A DNA stretch of 64,000 bases, from positions 496,001 to 560,000 of the forward strand of contig NZ_ASVU01000001.1 in the NCBI RefSeq assembly GCF_000407365.1, given 5' to 3'. The translations under genes and the position numbers were made by a program. This document shows positions 6,863 through 16,081 of the stretch, one piece after another. Below the pieces are notes generated by a model. It saw nothing but the letters and a program-made list of their open reading frames with translations, ran no database searches and was not told the DNA's origin. The first letter of the stretch is position 1, and each line of letters begins with the position of its first letter. Source of the DNA: Enterococcus asini ATCC 700915 (lineage in GTDB: Bacteria; Bacillota; Bacilli; Lactobacillales; Enterococcaceae).

Positions 6863-8872
6863 ATGAGAGATGTACGGGCAAAACACCAGCCCATCCACAA
6901 AATTTCTTTTGGTGGTTTGTTGGTGGCAATGGGTGTCGTTTACGGCGATATCGGAACGAGTCCGTTGTATGTAATGAAAGCAATCGTAGGGGAAAATGGT
7001 GGATTGAAAACAATCAATCCCGACTATATTTTAGGCGCTGTTTCCCTAATTTTTTGGACCTTGACGATTTTAACGACGATTAAATACGTGGTCATCGCCT
7101 TAAAAGCAGACAACCACGGTGAAGGCGGGATTTTCTCCCTTTACACCTTGGTCCGCAAACAAGGAAAATTTTTGATTATTCCCGCAATGATTGGTGGGGC
7201 GGCGCTATTAGCCGACGGGGTCTTGACCCCGGCCGTGACCGTCACCACCGCCATTGAAGGCTTACGGGGCATCCCGGAATTCTTCCAGCGCTTCGGCATG
7301 GAACAAAACATCATCGTCGGCATTACCTTAGTGATTTTATTGGTGCTCTTTTCCATGCAGCGCTTCGGCACGGATTTAGTGGGGAAAGCCTTTGGGCCGG
7401 TGATGTTCCTGTGGTTTACCTTCTTAGGTCTTGTAGGCATTATGAATTTCAGCCAAGATTTGAGTGTAATTCGGGCTTTCAATCCTTACTATGCGGTGAA
7501 ATTGCTCTTAAGTCCTGACAATCATTTGGGAATTTTTATTTTAGGCAATATCTTCCTAGCGACTACCGGGGCAGAAGCGCTGTACTCGGACATGGGCCAC
7601 GTGGGTAAGAAAAACATCTATATCAGTTGGCCGTATGTAAAAATTTGCTTGATGCTCAACTATTTAGGTCAGGCCGCTTGGTTGACGAAGGTTTATCAAG
7701 ATCCAAGCTACCAAAGCATTGAAGAGTTAAATCCTTTCTTCCGCATGATGCCTGATGGTTGGATGGTTCTAGGGGTGGGCTTTGCGACGATTGCCGCGGT
7801 AATTGCTTCCCAAGCATTGATTTCCGGTTCCTTTACCTTGGTCTCAGAAGCCATTAAATTAAAACTATTACCTCGGATGAAAATCACTTATCCCGGGAAA
7901 ACGATTGGTCAGATGTATATTCCTTTGGTCAATCTCTTACTATGGTTGGCTTGTTCCTTAATCGTGATTACGTTCCGGACCTCTTCTCATATGGAGGCGG
8001 CTTACGGACTGTCCATCACAGTGACCATGCTAATGACCACCTTCTTGCTGTTCTTCTTCTTGCGACAAAGTGGCCATAGGCTAATCATTTCCTTACTAAT
8101 CACGCTGTTCTTCGGTGCGATTGAAACGATTTTCTTCATTTCCAGTGCGGTGAAATTCTTCCACGGGGGCTTTGTGGCGGTTCTGATTGCTTTAGTAATT
8201 CTCGGTGTGATGCTTGTTTGGGAATGGGGCAATCTAATCGAAGAACGGGCCTCAGACGACGTGGACTTAAAGGATTACTTGCCTCAATTAAACGAATTGC
8301 GCCACGACGAGCACTTACCCATGTATCAAACCAATGTGGTCTTCTTAGTACCGCGAATTGATGGGGACCATATTGAAAAAGCGGCGCTGTATTCCATCTT
8401 GGATAAACGGCCAAAACGGGCGGAAGTCTACTGGTTTGTCAACGTCACCGTGACCGACGAGCCATACACTCAAGAATACTCCGTGGACATGATGGGTACG
8501 GACTACATCATGAAGGTCAAACTTTATCTGGGCTTCCGCGTAGGCCAAGAGGTCAATGTCTATATTCGCCAGATTATCCATGACATGATGAAACAAGGTC
8601 GCTTGCCATTGCAACCACAGAAATACACCATTAGTAAAGGCCGCAATGTAGGAGATTTCCAATTTATCCTGATTCGCAAAATTCTTTCCAACAACACGGT
8701 AATTGGCAAATGGGAACGCCAAATCATGCAACTAAAACTAGCCATTAAGAAGATGACCATGTCTCCTGAAAACTGGTTTGGCCTGGAGTACAGCGATGTC
8801 TTGTACGAAAATGTGCCACTGATTATCGGTGAGCCCCGGAAAACCCGTTTACAAGAACGGACTGAAAACTAA
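6863..8872 (+). CDS. kup: Potassium uptake protein Kup
   Basis: This 669-residue KUP/HAK/KT-family transporter imports K+ with protons. About 12 membrane helices occupy roughly residues 15-460, followed by a cytosolic C-terminal domain. The hallmark GVVYGDIGTSPLYV sits near the N-terminus, and GEGGIFSLY and the GADSG-like TTGAEALYSDMGH segment follow. TGGAGG six bases before ATG 6863 fixes the start; the frame is open to 6824 without a ribosome binding site. I saw no c-di-AMP riboswitch in the short leader, although potassium importers are often controlled that way. A hairpin shared with topB closes it. Confidence 0.93.
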   Translation: MRDVRAKHQPIHKISFGGLLVAMGVVYGDIGTSPLYVMKAIVGENGGLKTINPDYILGAVSLIFWTLTILTTIKYVVIALKADNHGEGGIFSLYTLVRKQGKFLIIPAMIGGAALLADGVLTPAVTVTTAIEGLRGIPEFFQRFGMEQNIIVGITLVILLVLFSMQRFGTDLVGKAFGPVMFLWFTFLGLVGIMNFSQDLSVIRAFNPYYAVKLLLSPDNHLGIFILGNIFLATTGAEALYSDMGHVGKKNIYISWPYVKICLMLNYLGQAAWLTKVYQDPSYQSIEELNPFFRMMPDGWMVLGVGFATIAAVIASQALISGSFTLVSEAIKLKLLPRMKITYPGKTIGQMYIPLVNLLLWLACSLIVITFRTSSHMEAAYGLSITVTMLMTTFLLFFFLRQSGHRLIISLLITLFFGAIETIFFISSAVKFFHGGFVAVLIALVILGVMLVWEWGNLIEERASDDVDLKDYLPQLNELRHDEHLPMYQTNVVFLVPRIDGDHIEKAALYSILDKRPKRAEVYWFVNVTVTDEPYTQEYSVDMMGTDYIMKVKLYLGFRVGQEVNVYIRQIIHDMMKQGRLPLQPQKYTISKGRNVGDFQFILIRKILSNNTVIGKWERQIMQLKLAIKKMTMSPENWFGLEYSDVLYENVPLIIGEPRKTRLQERTEN

Positions 8873-8873
8873 C

Positions 8874-8917
8874 AAAAAGCCAGGGAAATTCTCAAATGAG
8901 AACTTTCCTGGCTTTTC
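8874..8917. terminator. Bidirectional terminator kup / topB
   Basis: AAAAGCCAGG (8875-8884) pairs with CCTGGCTTTT (8907-8916), with further pairing inside. T-runs on both strands serve the two converging genes. Confidence 0.85.
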
Positions 8918-8925
8918 TATTGCAA

Positions 8926-11001
8926 TCACTGTTCTTTCATAGCGGCTTTTAAGGCAGCTGCCAGTGGGCTTTCCAGCTCTTCTTCTTGGGAATACTTCTT
9001 CAGCAGACGGCGTTCTTCCTGTTTGCTGAGTTTCTTTTTCCGTTCTTGTTTATCCGGGATTTTCTCCGTAATGCCGCAGAATTTACACTTGAAGAAAGCA
9101 CCGTTTTTGCCGTCGATGATTTCCATTTTCTTATGACACTGGGGACAACGATGGTTGGAGACTTTTGGTTCTTTTCTGCGGCGATAGTTGCACTCGCTAT
9201 TGCTGCATAGATAGATTTTTCCGTCTCGGGTGTTGCGTTCTTTCAGTTGACTACCGCATTCTGGGCAGACTTTCGTCGTCAAGGAGAAGTCTTTATAGGT
9301 TTCCTTGGACTCTTTGATCTCCGCCACCAGTTTACGAGTGGCGTCTTCAATCTCTTTTAGAAACTTCTTAGGATCTTCTTTTCCTTGGGCGATGGCTTCC
9401 AGACTTTGTTCCCACTTGGCGGTTAGTTCTGGAGAAGCCAAGGAAGGATTGACCAAACTTAAGAGCTGTTTGCCCTTGGGCGTCACTGCTAATCCATTTC
9501 CCCGACGTTCCATTAGTTCTGATTTCAACAGTTTTTCAATGATTTCTGCCCGCGTCGCTGGAGTTCCCAAATTGTATTTTTCCATTTGGGCCAGTAAGGT
9601 TCCTTCGCTTAACAACCGCGGTGCACTGGTGAGCTCTTTCGTAATGGCAAAATCTCCTTTAAGGCTCTTGATTTCTTGCCAATCTAGCGGATTTTTCGCC
9701 ATCGTAGCATCCTTTTTCCAACCAGCAGCTAAGACCTCTTCTTGGGTAAAGACAAAAGTTTCTGATCCGATTTGGACTTCTGCCGTGGTTTTTGCCGTTT
9801 GATATGCCTCGGCAAACAAGCCTAAAAAGCGTTCCAAAATCAAATGGTAAATCCGACTTTCATCGGTGGAAAGCTTCTCAGAGCGCGGGCGTTCCTCCGT
9901 GGGGATCAACGCATAGTGGTCGGTAACCTTTTTATCGTTAAAGACCGCTTTTTGTTTCACCTGTGCTCCTTGGGCCAAATATTTCTTAGCCCGCTCGTCA
10001 TAGCCCGCCAAAGCTTGCAGGCGTTCTTTCATGGTGCTAGCCAAATCTTGAGGCAAATACTTGGAGTCCGTCCGAGGATAGCTGACGATTTTGTGGGTTT
10101 CATACAAGCTTTGGACGAGATTCAAGGTCTTTTTCGCAGAATACTGATACAGACTATTGGCCACTTGTTGCAACTCCGTCAAATCATAAGGCAAGGGCGC
10201 ATTTTGGCTCTTCGTCTTTTGTTCGACTTTCGTGACTTGACCGATTTTCCCTTGTAAGGCAGCAATGAAGTCTTCTGCTTCCTGACGCTCTTTAAAGCGT
10301 TGCGGATTTTTGCTTTGCAAGCGTCCCTTGGCATTGCCATAAACTAGCGCCACAGAGTAATAGGTCGTAGGAATAAACTTTTCCATCTTTTCTTGAGCTT
10401 GGGCTACTAAGTTTAAGGTAGGTGTTTGAACTCGGCCGGCGCTTAAACTGTCCTCGTATTTCACGGTGAGTGCCCGGGTGACATTTAAACCCACTAGCCA
10501 GTCTGACTTCCCTCTAGCTACAGCAGATTGATAAAGATTTTCGTAGTTTTTAGCAGGCTTCAATTGAGCAAAACCGGCTTTCACCGCCTTTTCCGTCTGG
10601 GAGGAAATCCACAGACGTTCCAATGGTTTAGCAAAACGCAGCCATTCGAAGATGTAGCGGCCCACTGCTTCCCCTTCTCGACCAGCATCCGTGGCGATAA
10701 TCGCCCCATCGACGTCTTTGCGTTTTGCTAGATTGCCAATCACTTTTAACTGCCGGTGAGTCTTCGGCAAGGGCTTAATGCCGATTTCTTTAGGAATCAT
10801 AGGCAGTGTTTCCATCTGCCAGGTCTTCCACTCCGGTTTCAAGTCTTCTGGTAATTTCAAAGTTAAAAGATGCCCATAGGCCCAAGTGATCAAGTACCGC
10901 TCACTTTCAAAAAAGTCTTTTCCTTGGGCTTTGGCACCGAGAATTTTTGCATAGTCTTTTGCCACACTAGGCTTTTCCGTTACGATTAATTTTTTTCCCA
11001 T
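8926..11001 (-). CDS. topB: DNA topoisomerase III (type IA)
   Basis: This 691-residue type IA topoisomerase relaxes and decatenates DNA by single-strand passage. The TOPRIM domain is at the N-terminus (VTEKPSVAKDY, and DAGREGE near residue 107). The catalytic tyrosine is Tyr308 in SYPRTDSKYLP. The C-terminus adds two Cys4 zinc-ribbon-like segments (CPECG...CSNSEC and CPQCH...CKFCG) before a basic Lys/Arg tail. Zinc-ribbon tails are common in Firmicute TopB. AGAAGGAG precedes the ATG. The zinc motifs could suggest TopA, but the overall layout and the SYPRTDSKYLP active-site region fit TopB. Confidence 0.93.
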   Translation of the reverse strand: MGKKLIVTEKPSVAKDYAKILGAKAQGKDFFESERYLITWAYGHLLTLKLPEDLKPEWKTWQMETLPMIPKEIGIKPLPKTHRQLKVIGNLAKRKDVDGAIIATDAGREGEAVGRYIFEWLRFAKPLERLWISSQTEKAVKAGFAQLKPAKNYENLYQSAVARGKSDWLVGLNVTRALTVKYEDSLSAGRVQTPTLNLVAQAQEKMEKFIPTTYYSVALVYGNAKGRLQSKNPQRFKERQEAEDFIAALQGKIGQVTKVEQKTKSQNAPLPYDLTELQQVANSLYQYSAKKTLNLVQSLYETHKIVSYPRTDSKYLPQDLASTMKERLQALAGYDERAKKYLAQGAQVKQKAVFNDKKVTDHYALIPTEERPRSEKLSTDESRIYHLILERFLGLFAEAYQTAKTTAEVQIGSETFVFTQEEVLAAGWKKDATMAKNPLDWQEIKSLKGDFAITKELTSAPRLLSEGTLLAQMEKYNLGTPATRAEIIEKLLKSELMERRGNGLAVTPKGKQLLSLVNPSLASPELTAKWEQSLEAIAQGKEDPKKFLKEIEDATRKLVAEIKESKETYKDFSLTTKVCPECGSQLKERNTRDGKIYLCSNSECNYRRRKEPKVSNHRCPQCHKKMEIIDGKNGAFFKCKFCGITEKIPDKQERKKKLSKQEERRLLKKYSQEEELESPLAAALKAAMKEQ

Positions 11002-11083
11002 AATTGCTCCTTCTTACACTCTCTCACTGGCACACTTTGCCAATCCAATAGTCCTAGCATATCATCTTGCACAAGACAAGAAA

Positions 11084-11146
11084 AGACCAAGGATGTGAGC
11101 TGCCACTACTAAAGCAAAGCGCTGGCTCTCATCCTTCGTCTTTTTT
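11084..11146. terminator. Long hairpin with T-tracts on both strands
   Basis: GACCAAGGATGTGAGC (11085-11100) pairs with GCTCTCATCCTTCGTC (11125-11140) apart from two mismatched positions. The T-tract is stronger on the plus strand (TTTTTT) than on the minus strand (TCTTTTCTTG). Its evident role is to end the 11166-11504 transcript before topB. No plus-strand gene is visible for the other direction. Confidence 0.55.
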
Positions 11147-11165
11147 ACACATTTGTAACATGTTT

Positions 11166-11504
11166 TTAGCGATTACAAACACGGCATTTGGCTTGACCGT
11201 GGAGTTCTTGATAATAGGCCGAATCGCTGACTTCTTTCACCGGTTGATAGTCCTTTAGTAAGGCCAATCCGGTATATTGCTGCAAGTAATCGTCGCATTC
11301 TTCGCACCACCGCTCGTCTTCTTCCCGCCAAAAGGCAGCCAAGTAGTTCGGTTTAGCGGAACGTTCGGGGTATTCTTGCATCAAACGGGTCCATTCCTCT
11401 TGGTAAAAGGCGATGGCCGCTGCTTCTTGGTCAAACTGCTTTTCACAACAGATATCTTTGCGCCAGTCTTCAAAAAACCACCAGGGCTCATTGTCCCCGT
11501 GCAT
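11166..11504 (-). CDS. DUF1033-family protein with a stop at original codon 3
   Basis: The 112 residues readable from ATG 11504 match the DUF1033 family, whose hallmark is MYGDxEPWWFFEDW; here it reads MHGDNEPWWFFEDW. Family members usually begin MYxVIxMYGD. Upstream in frame the bases read ATG TAT TAA GTT GTA ATC ATG (11522 down to 11502), that is M-Y-stop-V-V-I-M. A good GGGAG ribosome binding site (11531-11535) is spaced eight bases from the upstream ATG. So the natural start appears to be 11522, with codon 3 changed to TAA. Restart at 11504 could still give nearly full-length protein. Four cysteines (CEEC, CRVC) suggest metal binding. Function unknown. Confidence 0.75.
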   Translation of the reverse strand: MHGDNEPWWFFEDWRKDICCEKQFDQEAAAIAFYQEEWTRLMQEYPERSAKPNYLAAFWREEDERWCEECDDYLQQYTGLALLKDYQPVKEVSDSAYYQELHGQAKCRVCNR

Positions 11505-11660
11505 GATTACAACTTAATACATTTTGCCGACTCCCTCTTCTTTTCACTTTCTATCGTACCCGGTCTTTACGGGTCTGACAAGATTTCTGTATCAAAATAC
11601 CACACTTATTAGAAAATGTCCGTTTTTTTATCTTCACATTTGCAAGAATTTAAAGAATAG

Positions 11661-11669
11661 CTGTTATGA
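11661..11669 (+). promoter_or_regulatory. Extended -10 for the MFS gene
   Basis: TGTTATGAT (TGN-TATGAT) lies about 115 bases before the TTG start. TTGCAA further upstream (11640-11645) is 19 bases away, which is long for a -35. Confidence 0.4.
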
Positions 11670-11682
11670 TACTGACATCTTG

Positions 11683-11751
11683 CAGGAAACAAAATCCTGT
11701 ACTATCATAGGAAAGCAGTTTTTTTCTTGTGCTTTCTAACTGTGAAAGCAC
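11683..11751 (+). promoter_or_regulatory. Leader with mutually exclusive hairpins
   Basis: Three stems are possible. CAGGA/TCCTG (11683-11699) is the first. GAAAGCA (11711-11717) can pair with TGCTTTC (11730-11736). GTGCTTTC (11729-11736) can instead pair with GAAAGCAC (11744-11751). The last two compete for the same strand, as in attenuators. Confidence 0.45.
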
Positions 11752-11784
11752 ACCTTTCGCCCATTACATAAAGGAGTTTTTATT

Positions 11785-13029
11785 TTGCTTGTACTTTTCT
11801 TTCAACGTCTTAAAGAAAACCTGACTCGTCCCCGGAAAACTTGGGAAAAGAATCTGCTGGTTCTCTGGTTTGGCACGTTTATGGCCGGGATGGGTTTTAG
11901 CCTCGTCATGCCTTTCATGTCCTTATACATCGACACGTTAGGCGACTTCTCCCCCCATGCTTTGAACCTTTGGAGTGGGTTGGCCTTTTCCGCTACCTTT
12001 CTAGTCACCACCATTATCTCTCCTTGGTGGGGCCGGTTAGCCGATCAAAAAGGTCGGAAAATCATGTTGCTGCGAGCTTCACTGGGGATGGCCATCGTTT
12101 TAGCCTCCATGGGTCTGGTGACCAATGTCTACCAACTAGTGGGCTTGCGTCTTTTGCAAGGGGTCTTTTCCGGCTATATCAGTAACGCCACCGCCCTAGT
12201 CGCCACGGGCACCCCGAAAGAACGCAGTGGTCAAGTCTTGGGTACTCTGGCTACGGGGTCGGTTACGGGGCAACTTTTAGGACCATTGGTGGGAGGCATT
12301 ATCGCCAGCGCTTTTGGCTATCGTTTAACCTTCTTCATCACCGGGAGCATCCTGTTTCTAGTGTTCCTTTTAAGCTTGATTTTTGTTCATGAAGAATTCA
12401 CCCCTATCAAAAAAACCGACTTACAGCCGGCCAGTAAGATTTTGAAAGAGTTGGAATACCCACACTTGGTGATTGGCATGTTTATCACCACCATGATCAT
12501 CCAAGCTTCCAATAATTCCATCAGCCCAATCATCAGTTTATACATTCGTGAACTGCTCCACGGTCAGGGAAATGTCACTTTGATCAGCGGCATCATCGCT
12601 TCCCTTCCCGGAGTGGCCACCTTAATCGCCGCTCCACGCATGGGTCGCTTAGGGGATCGAATCGGTAGCGAACGGATTTTGGCAGTGGGCTTACTTTTGG
12701 CTATCTTTGTCTATATTCCCATGGCCTTTGTCACCCATGTCTGGCAGCTAGGTATTTTGCGCTTTTTTATCGGCGTATCCGATGCCTGCCTCCTCCCTGC
12801 GGTTAATGCATTGATTACCAAGTATTCTCCTCATCATGCGGCTGGCCGAATCTTTAGCTACAATCAATCGTTCCAAGCGACAGGAAATGTCTTCGGCCCC
12901 ATGATTGGCTCCTCTGTCTCGAGCTTTTTCGGGTATCGTGCCGTCTTCCTCTCCACCTCATTACTGGTTTTAGCCAATTTCTTACTCGTCCGGAAAAACA
13001 CCGCCGAAATCAAAACCGAAAAACAATAA
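11785..13029 (+). CDS. MFS multidrug exporter (PmrA/MdtG type)
   Basis: This 414-residue, 12-helix major facilitator most resembles the PmrA/MdtG drug:proton antiporters. The helix 2-3 loop motif GRLADQKGRK and the antiporter motif C region in helix 5 (GSVTGQLLGPLVGG) are clear. The start is TTG at 11785, eight bases after AAGGAG; no ATG fits better. A structured leader suggests induction by ribosome stalling or another attenuation mechanism. A bidirectional terminator follows. Substrates are unknown. Confidence 0.85.
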   Translation: MLVLFFQRLKENLTRPRKTWEKNLLVLWFGTFMAGMGFSLVMPFMSLYIDTLGDFSPHALNLWSGLAFSATFLVTTIISPWWGRLADQKGRKIMLLRASLGMAIVLASMGLVTNVYQLVGLRLLQGVFSGYISNATALVATGTPKERSGQVLGTLATGSVTGQLLGPLVGGIIASAFGYRLTFFITGSILFLVFLLSLIFVHEEFTPIKKTDLQPASKILKELEYPHLVIGMFITTMIIQASNNSISPIISLYIRELLHGQGNVTLISGIIASLPGVATLIAAPRMGRLGDRIGSERILAVGLLLAIFVYIPMAFVTHVWQLGILRFFIGVSDACLLPAVNALITKYSPHHAAGRIFSYNQSFQATGNVFGPMIGSSVSSFFGYRAVFLSTSLLVLANFLLVRKNTAEIKTEKQ

Positions 13030-13035
13030 CCATCC

Positions 13036-13081
13036 AAAAAAACGGAAAAGCCGGGAATCAGCCCAGCTTTTCCGTTTTTTT
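13036..13081. terminator. Bidirectional terminator, MFS / 13083 gene
   Basis: AAAAAAACGGAAAAGC (13036-13051) pairs with GCTTTTCCGTTTTTTT (13066-13081). It has A/T tracts for both converging genes. Confidence 0.9.
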
Positions 13082-13082
13082 C

Positions 13083-13364
13083 TTATGAATGAATGCGTTT
13101 GGCCCGGGCTTTTGGCAGATACTGACTACCATAACGAGCAAAGTACGTACTTAAGGTCCACTCCGGCAAATCGGCTAGGTAATCATCAGCCCAAGCAATC
13201 GCGGCTTGTTGCCGATCTGCGGGATTAAGCAGGCGCCATTTACGGATTTGTCCTTCGTCTAAGTAAGGCCACTTGCCTTGCAAAATTGCATGATAACTGA
13301 CACAAAACAACTCTTCGTCTAAAATTTGTAGCTCCTCATGACTTAGATACTCCTTTAACCGCAT
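13083..13364 (-). CDS. Small protein of unknown function, 93 residues
   Basis: I do not recognise a family. The start has AAAGGAGG at good spacing. The protein is soluble, lacks cysteine clusters, and is rich in Trp/Tyr in its second half (WADDYLADLPEWTLSTYFARYGSQYLP), ending in a basic tail. It is oriented away from mnmA, with a terminator between, so it forms its own unit. The real ribosome binding site, coding composition and clean terminators support a genuine gene. Confidence 0.65.
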   Translation of the reverse strand: MRLKEYLSHEELQILDEELFCVSYHAILQGKWPYLDEGQIRKWRLLNPADRQQAAIAWADDYLADLPEWTLSTYFARYGSQYLPKARAKRIHS

Positions 13365-13461
13365 CCCCTAGCCTCCTTTAACTCTTTTCTACATAAATAG
13401 TGTACCACCTTTTTCTTGATAGCGCTTTATATTTTTGTAAATTTTGTTTTCTTATTCCATC

Positions 13462-13497
13462 AAAAAAGTAGTGTCAAGGACTGGCCTTGACACTACT
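13462..13497 (-). terminator. mnmA terminator
   Basis: AGTAGTGTCAAGG (13467-13479) pairs perfectly with CCTTGACACTACT (13485-13497), with six T on the minus strand. Confidence 0.9.
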
Positions 13498-13502
13498 CAG
13501 CA

Positions 13503-14639
<1,137 letters not shown>

Positions 14640-14904
14640 TCATTATAGATTCTAATCAATCGATTTGAAGGTCGCGATCAGTAAGAGCAATTATACAACA
14701 GGCGAGCCGATTTTTCACACTTTCCCCATTAAAAATAAAAGTTTCTTTGTTTTTTCCAATTCGTTTGAAGCACTCCGGGAAACTTCATCTAATGGATTCT
14801 TCGTTTTTTACCGTATTTTTGTATAATGAACCAATATATCTAATAAGATTACAAGAAATTGCCGAATAATTCGGAATAATCTGTATAAAATTTCACAATT
14901 TTCT

Positions 14905-14932
14905 TTCAACTCCGAACAACTTCTGTTACACT
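14905..14932 (+). promoter_or_regulatory. serC-serA promoter candidate
   Basis: TTCAAC (14905-14910), a 16-base spacer and an extended -10 TGTTACACT (14925-14932 for the core region) place transcription start near 14939. Confidence 0.45.
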
Positions 14933-14946
14933 AAGCAATAACTCAT

Positions 14947-14961
14947 TAATTTGAGAAAATT
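14947..14961 (+). promoter_or_regulatory. CodY-box candidate
   Basis: TAATTTGAGAAAATT matches 12 of 15 positions of AATTTTCWGAAAATT. It lies between the predicted transcription start and the serC ribosome binding site, a repressing position. Control of serine synthesis by CodY would fit the biology but is inferred. Confidence 0.4.
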
Positions 14962-14995
14962 CTAAAAAATGATACGAGGAAAAGGAGCGAATGTA

Positions 14996-16081
14996 ATGAC
15001 AATTTACAATTTTTCTGCCGGACCAGCTGTGTTGCCCAAACCAGTCTTGGAGAAGGCACAATCCGAATTTTTAGATTATCAAGGTAGTGGCATGTCCGTG
15101 ATGGAGTTGAGTCATCGTTCCTCCTTATTTGAAGCAATTATCCAAGATGCTGAGCGCTTATTGCGGGAACTAATGCAAATCCCGGACAATTACAAAGTCT
15201 TGTTCTTACAAGGTGGTGCGAGCTTGCAGTTTTCCATGGTGCCGCTAAACTTGGCCCAAGGTAAAAAAGCCCTCTACGTTAACACAGGGATGTGGTCGAA
15301 AAAAGCAATTGCCGCAGCAAAGGCTTTAGACAACGTAGAAGTGGAAGTCATCGCTTCTTCTGCGGAGGACAACTTCACTTATATTCCTGAAATCACCGAA
15401 GCAATGATTGACCAAGATGCGGCTTACTTACACATCACGACTAATAACACCATTATGGGTACTACCTTTGCAGCCATTCCGAAAGCTGGCAAGGTGCCAA
15501 TCGTGGCCGATATGTCTTCCAATATTTTAGCCAATGACTATCATGTGGCCGACTTTGGCATCATTTACGCCGGCGCACAAAAAAATATCGGGCCCGCTGG
15601 CTTAACCGTGGTCATCATCCGGGAAGATTTGCTTGGCCTGTGCCCTGTGGCCGAACCAATGCTGGACTATCAATTGCAAGCAGATAACAATTCCCTTTAC
15701 AATACGCCACCGACCTTTGCGATTTACATGGCGAAATTGGTCTTTGAATGGCTTCAAGACCAAGGAGGCGTGCCCGGTATCTTAAAAGCGGACCGCGAAA
15801 AAGCAGGATTGCTCTATGCAGCAATTGAAAAATCAGCACTCTTTTCTAGCCCTGTAGCCATAGACAGCCGCTCTATTACCAACATTCCTTTTATCACCGG
15901 AAGCCCAGAGTTAGACAAGAAATTCAATACCGAAGCGTTAGCAGCCGGCTTCCAAAACTTAAAAGGTCACCGTTCTGTAGGCGGCATGCGGGCGAGCTTG
16001 TACAATGCCTTTCCGAAACAAGGGGTGCTGGATTTGATTGCCTTTATGGAAGCATTCGAAAAAGAAAATGGAGGGGTCTAA
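14996..16081 (+). CDS. serC: Phosphoserine aminotransferase
   Basis: This 361-residue class V PLP aminotransferase converts 3-phosphohydroxypyruvate plus glutamate to phosphoserine. The N-terminal [15 protein letters not shown], the PLP-lysine region [10 protein letters not shown] and the C-terminal [15 protein letters not shown] are diagnostic. AGGAG eight bases before ATG 14996 fixes the start; an ATG at 14969 has no ribosome binding site. The stop codon is immediately followed by the serA ATG, so the two are translationally coupled in an operon serC-serA-DUF1015. Confidence 0.95.
   Translation: MTIYNFSAGPAVLPKPVLEKAQSEFLDYQGSGMSVMELSHRSSLFEAIIQDAERLLRELMQIPDNYKVLFLQGGASLQFSMVPLNLAQGKKALYVNTGMWSKKAIAAAKALDNVEVEVIASSAEDNFTYIPEITEAMIDQDAAYLHITTNNTIMGTTFAAIPKAGKVPIVADMSSNILANDYHVADFGIIYAGAQKNIGPAGLTVVIIREDLLGLCPVAEPMLDYQLQADNNSLYNTPPTFAIYMAKLVFEWLQDQGGVPGILKADREKAGLLYAAIEKSALFSSPVAIDSRSITNIPFITGSPELDKKFNTEALAAGFQNLKGHRSVGGMRASLYNAFPKQGVLDLIAFMEAFEKENGGV

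Noticed and set aside
11666-11710. Possible 14-codon leader peptide before the MFS gene
   Set aside because: Its ATG lies inside the predicted extended -10 and it has no ribosome binding site, so it is probably not transcribed as an open frame.
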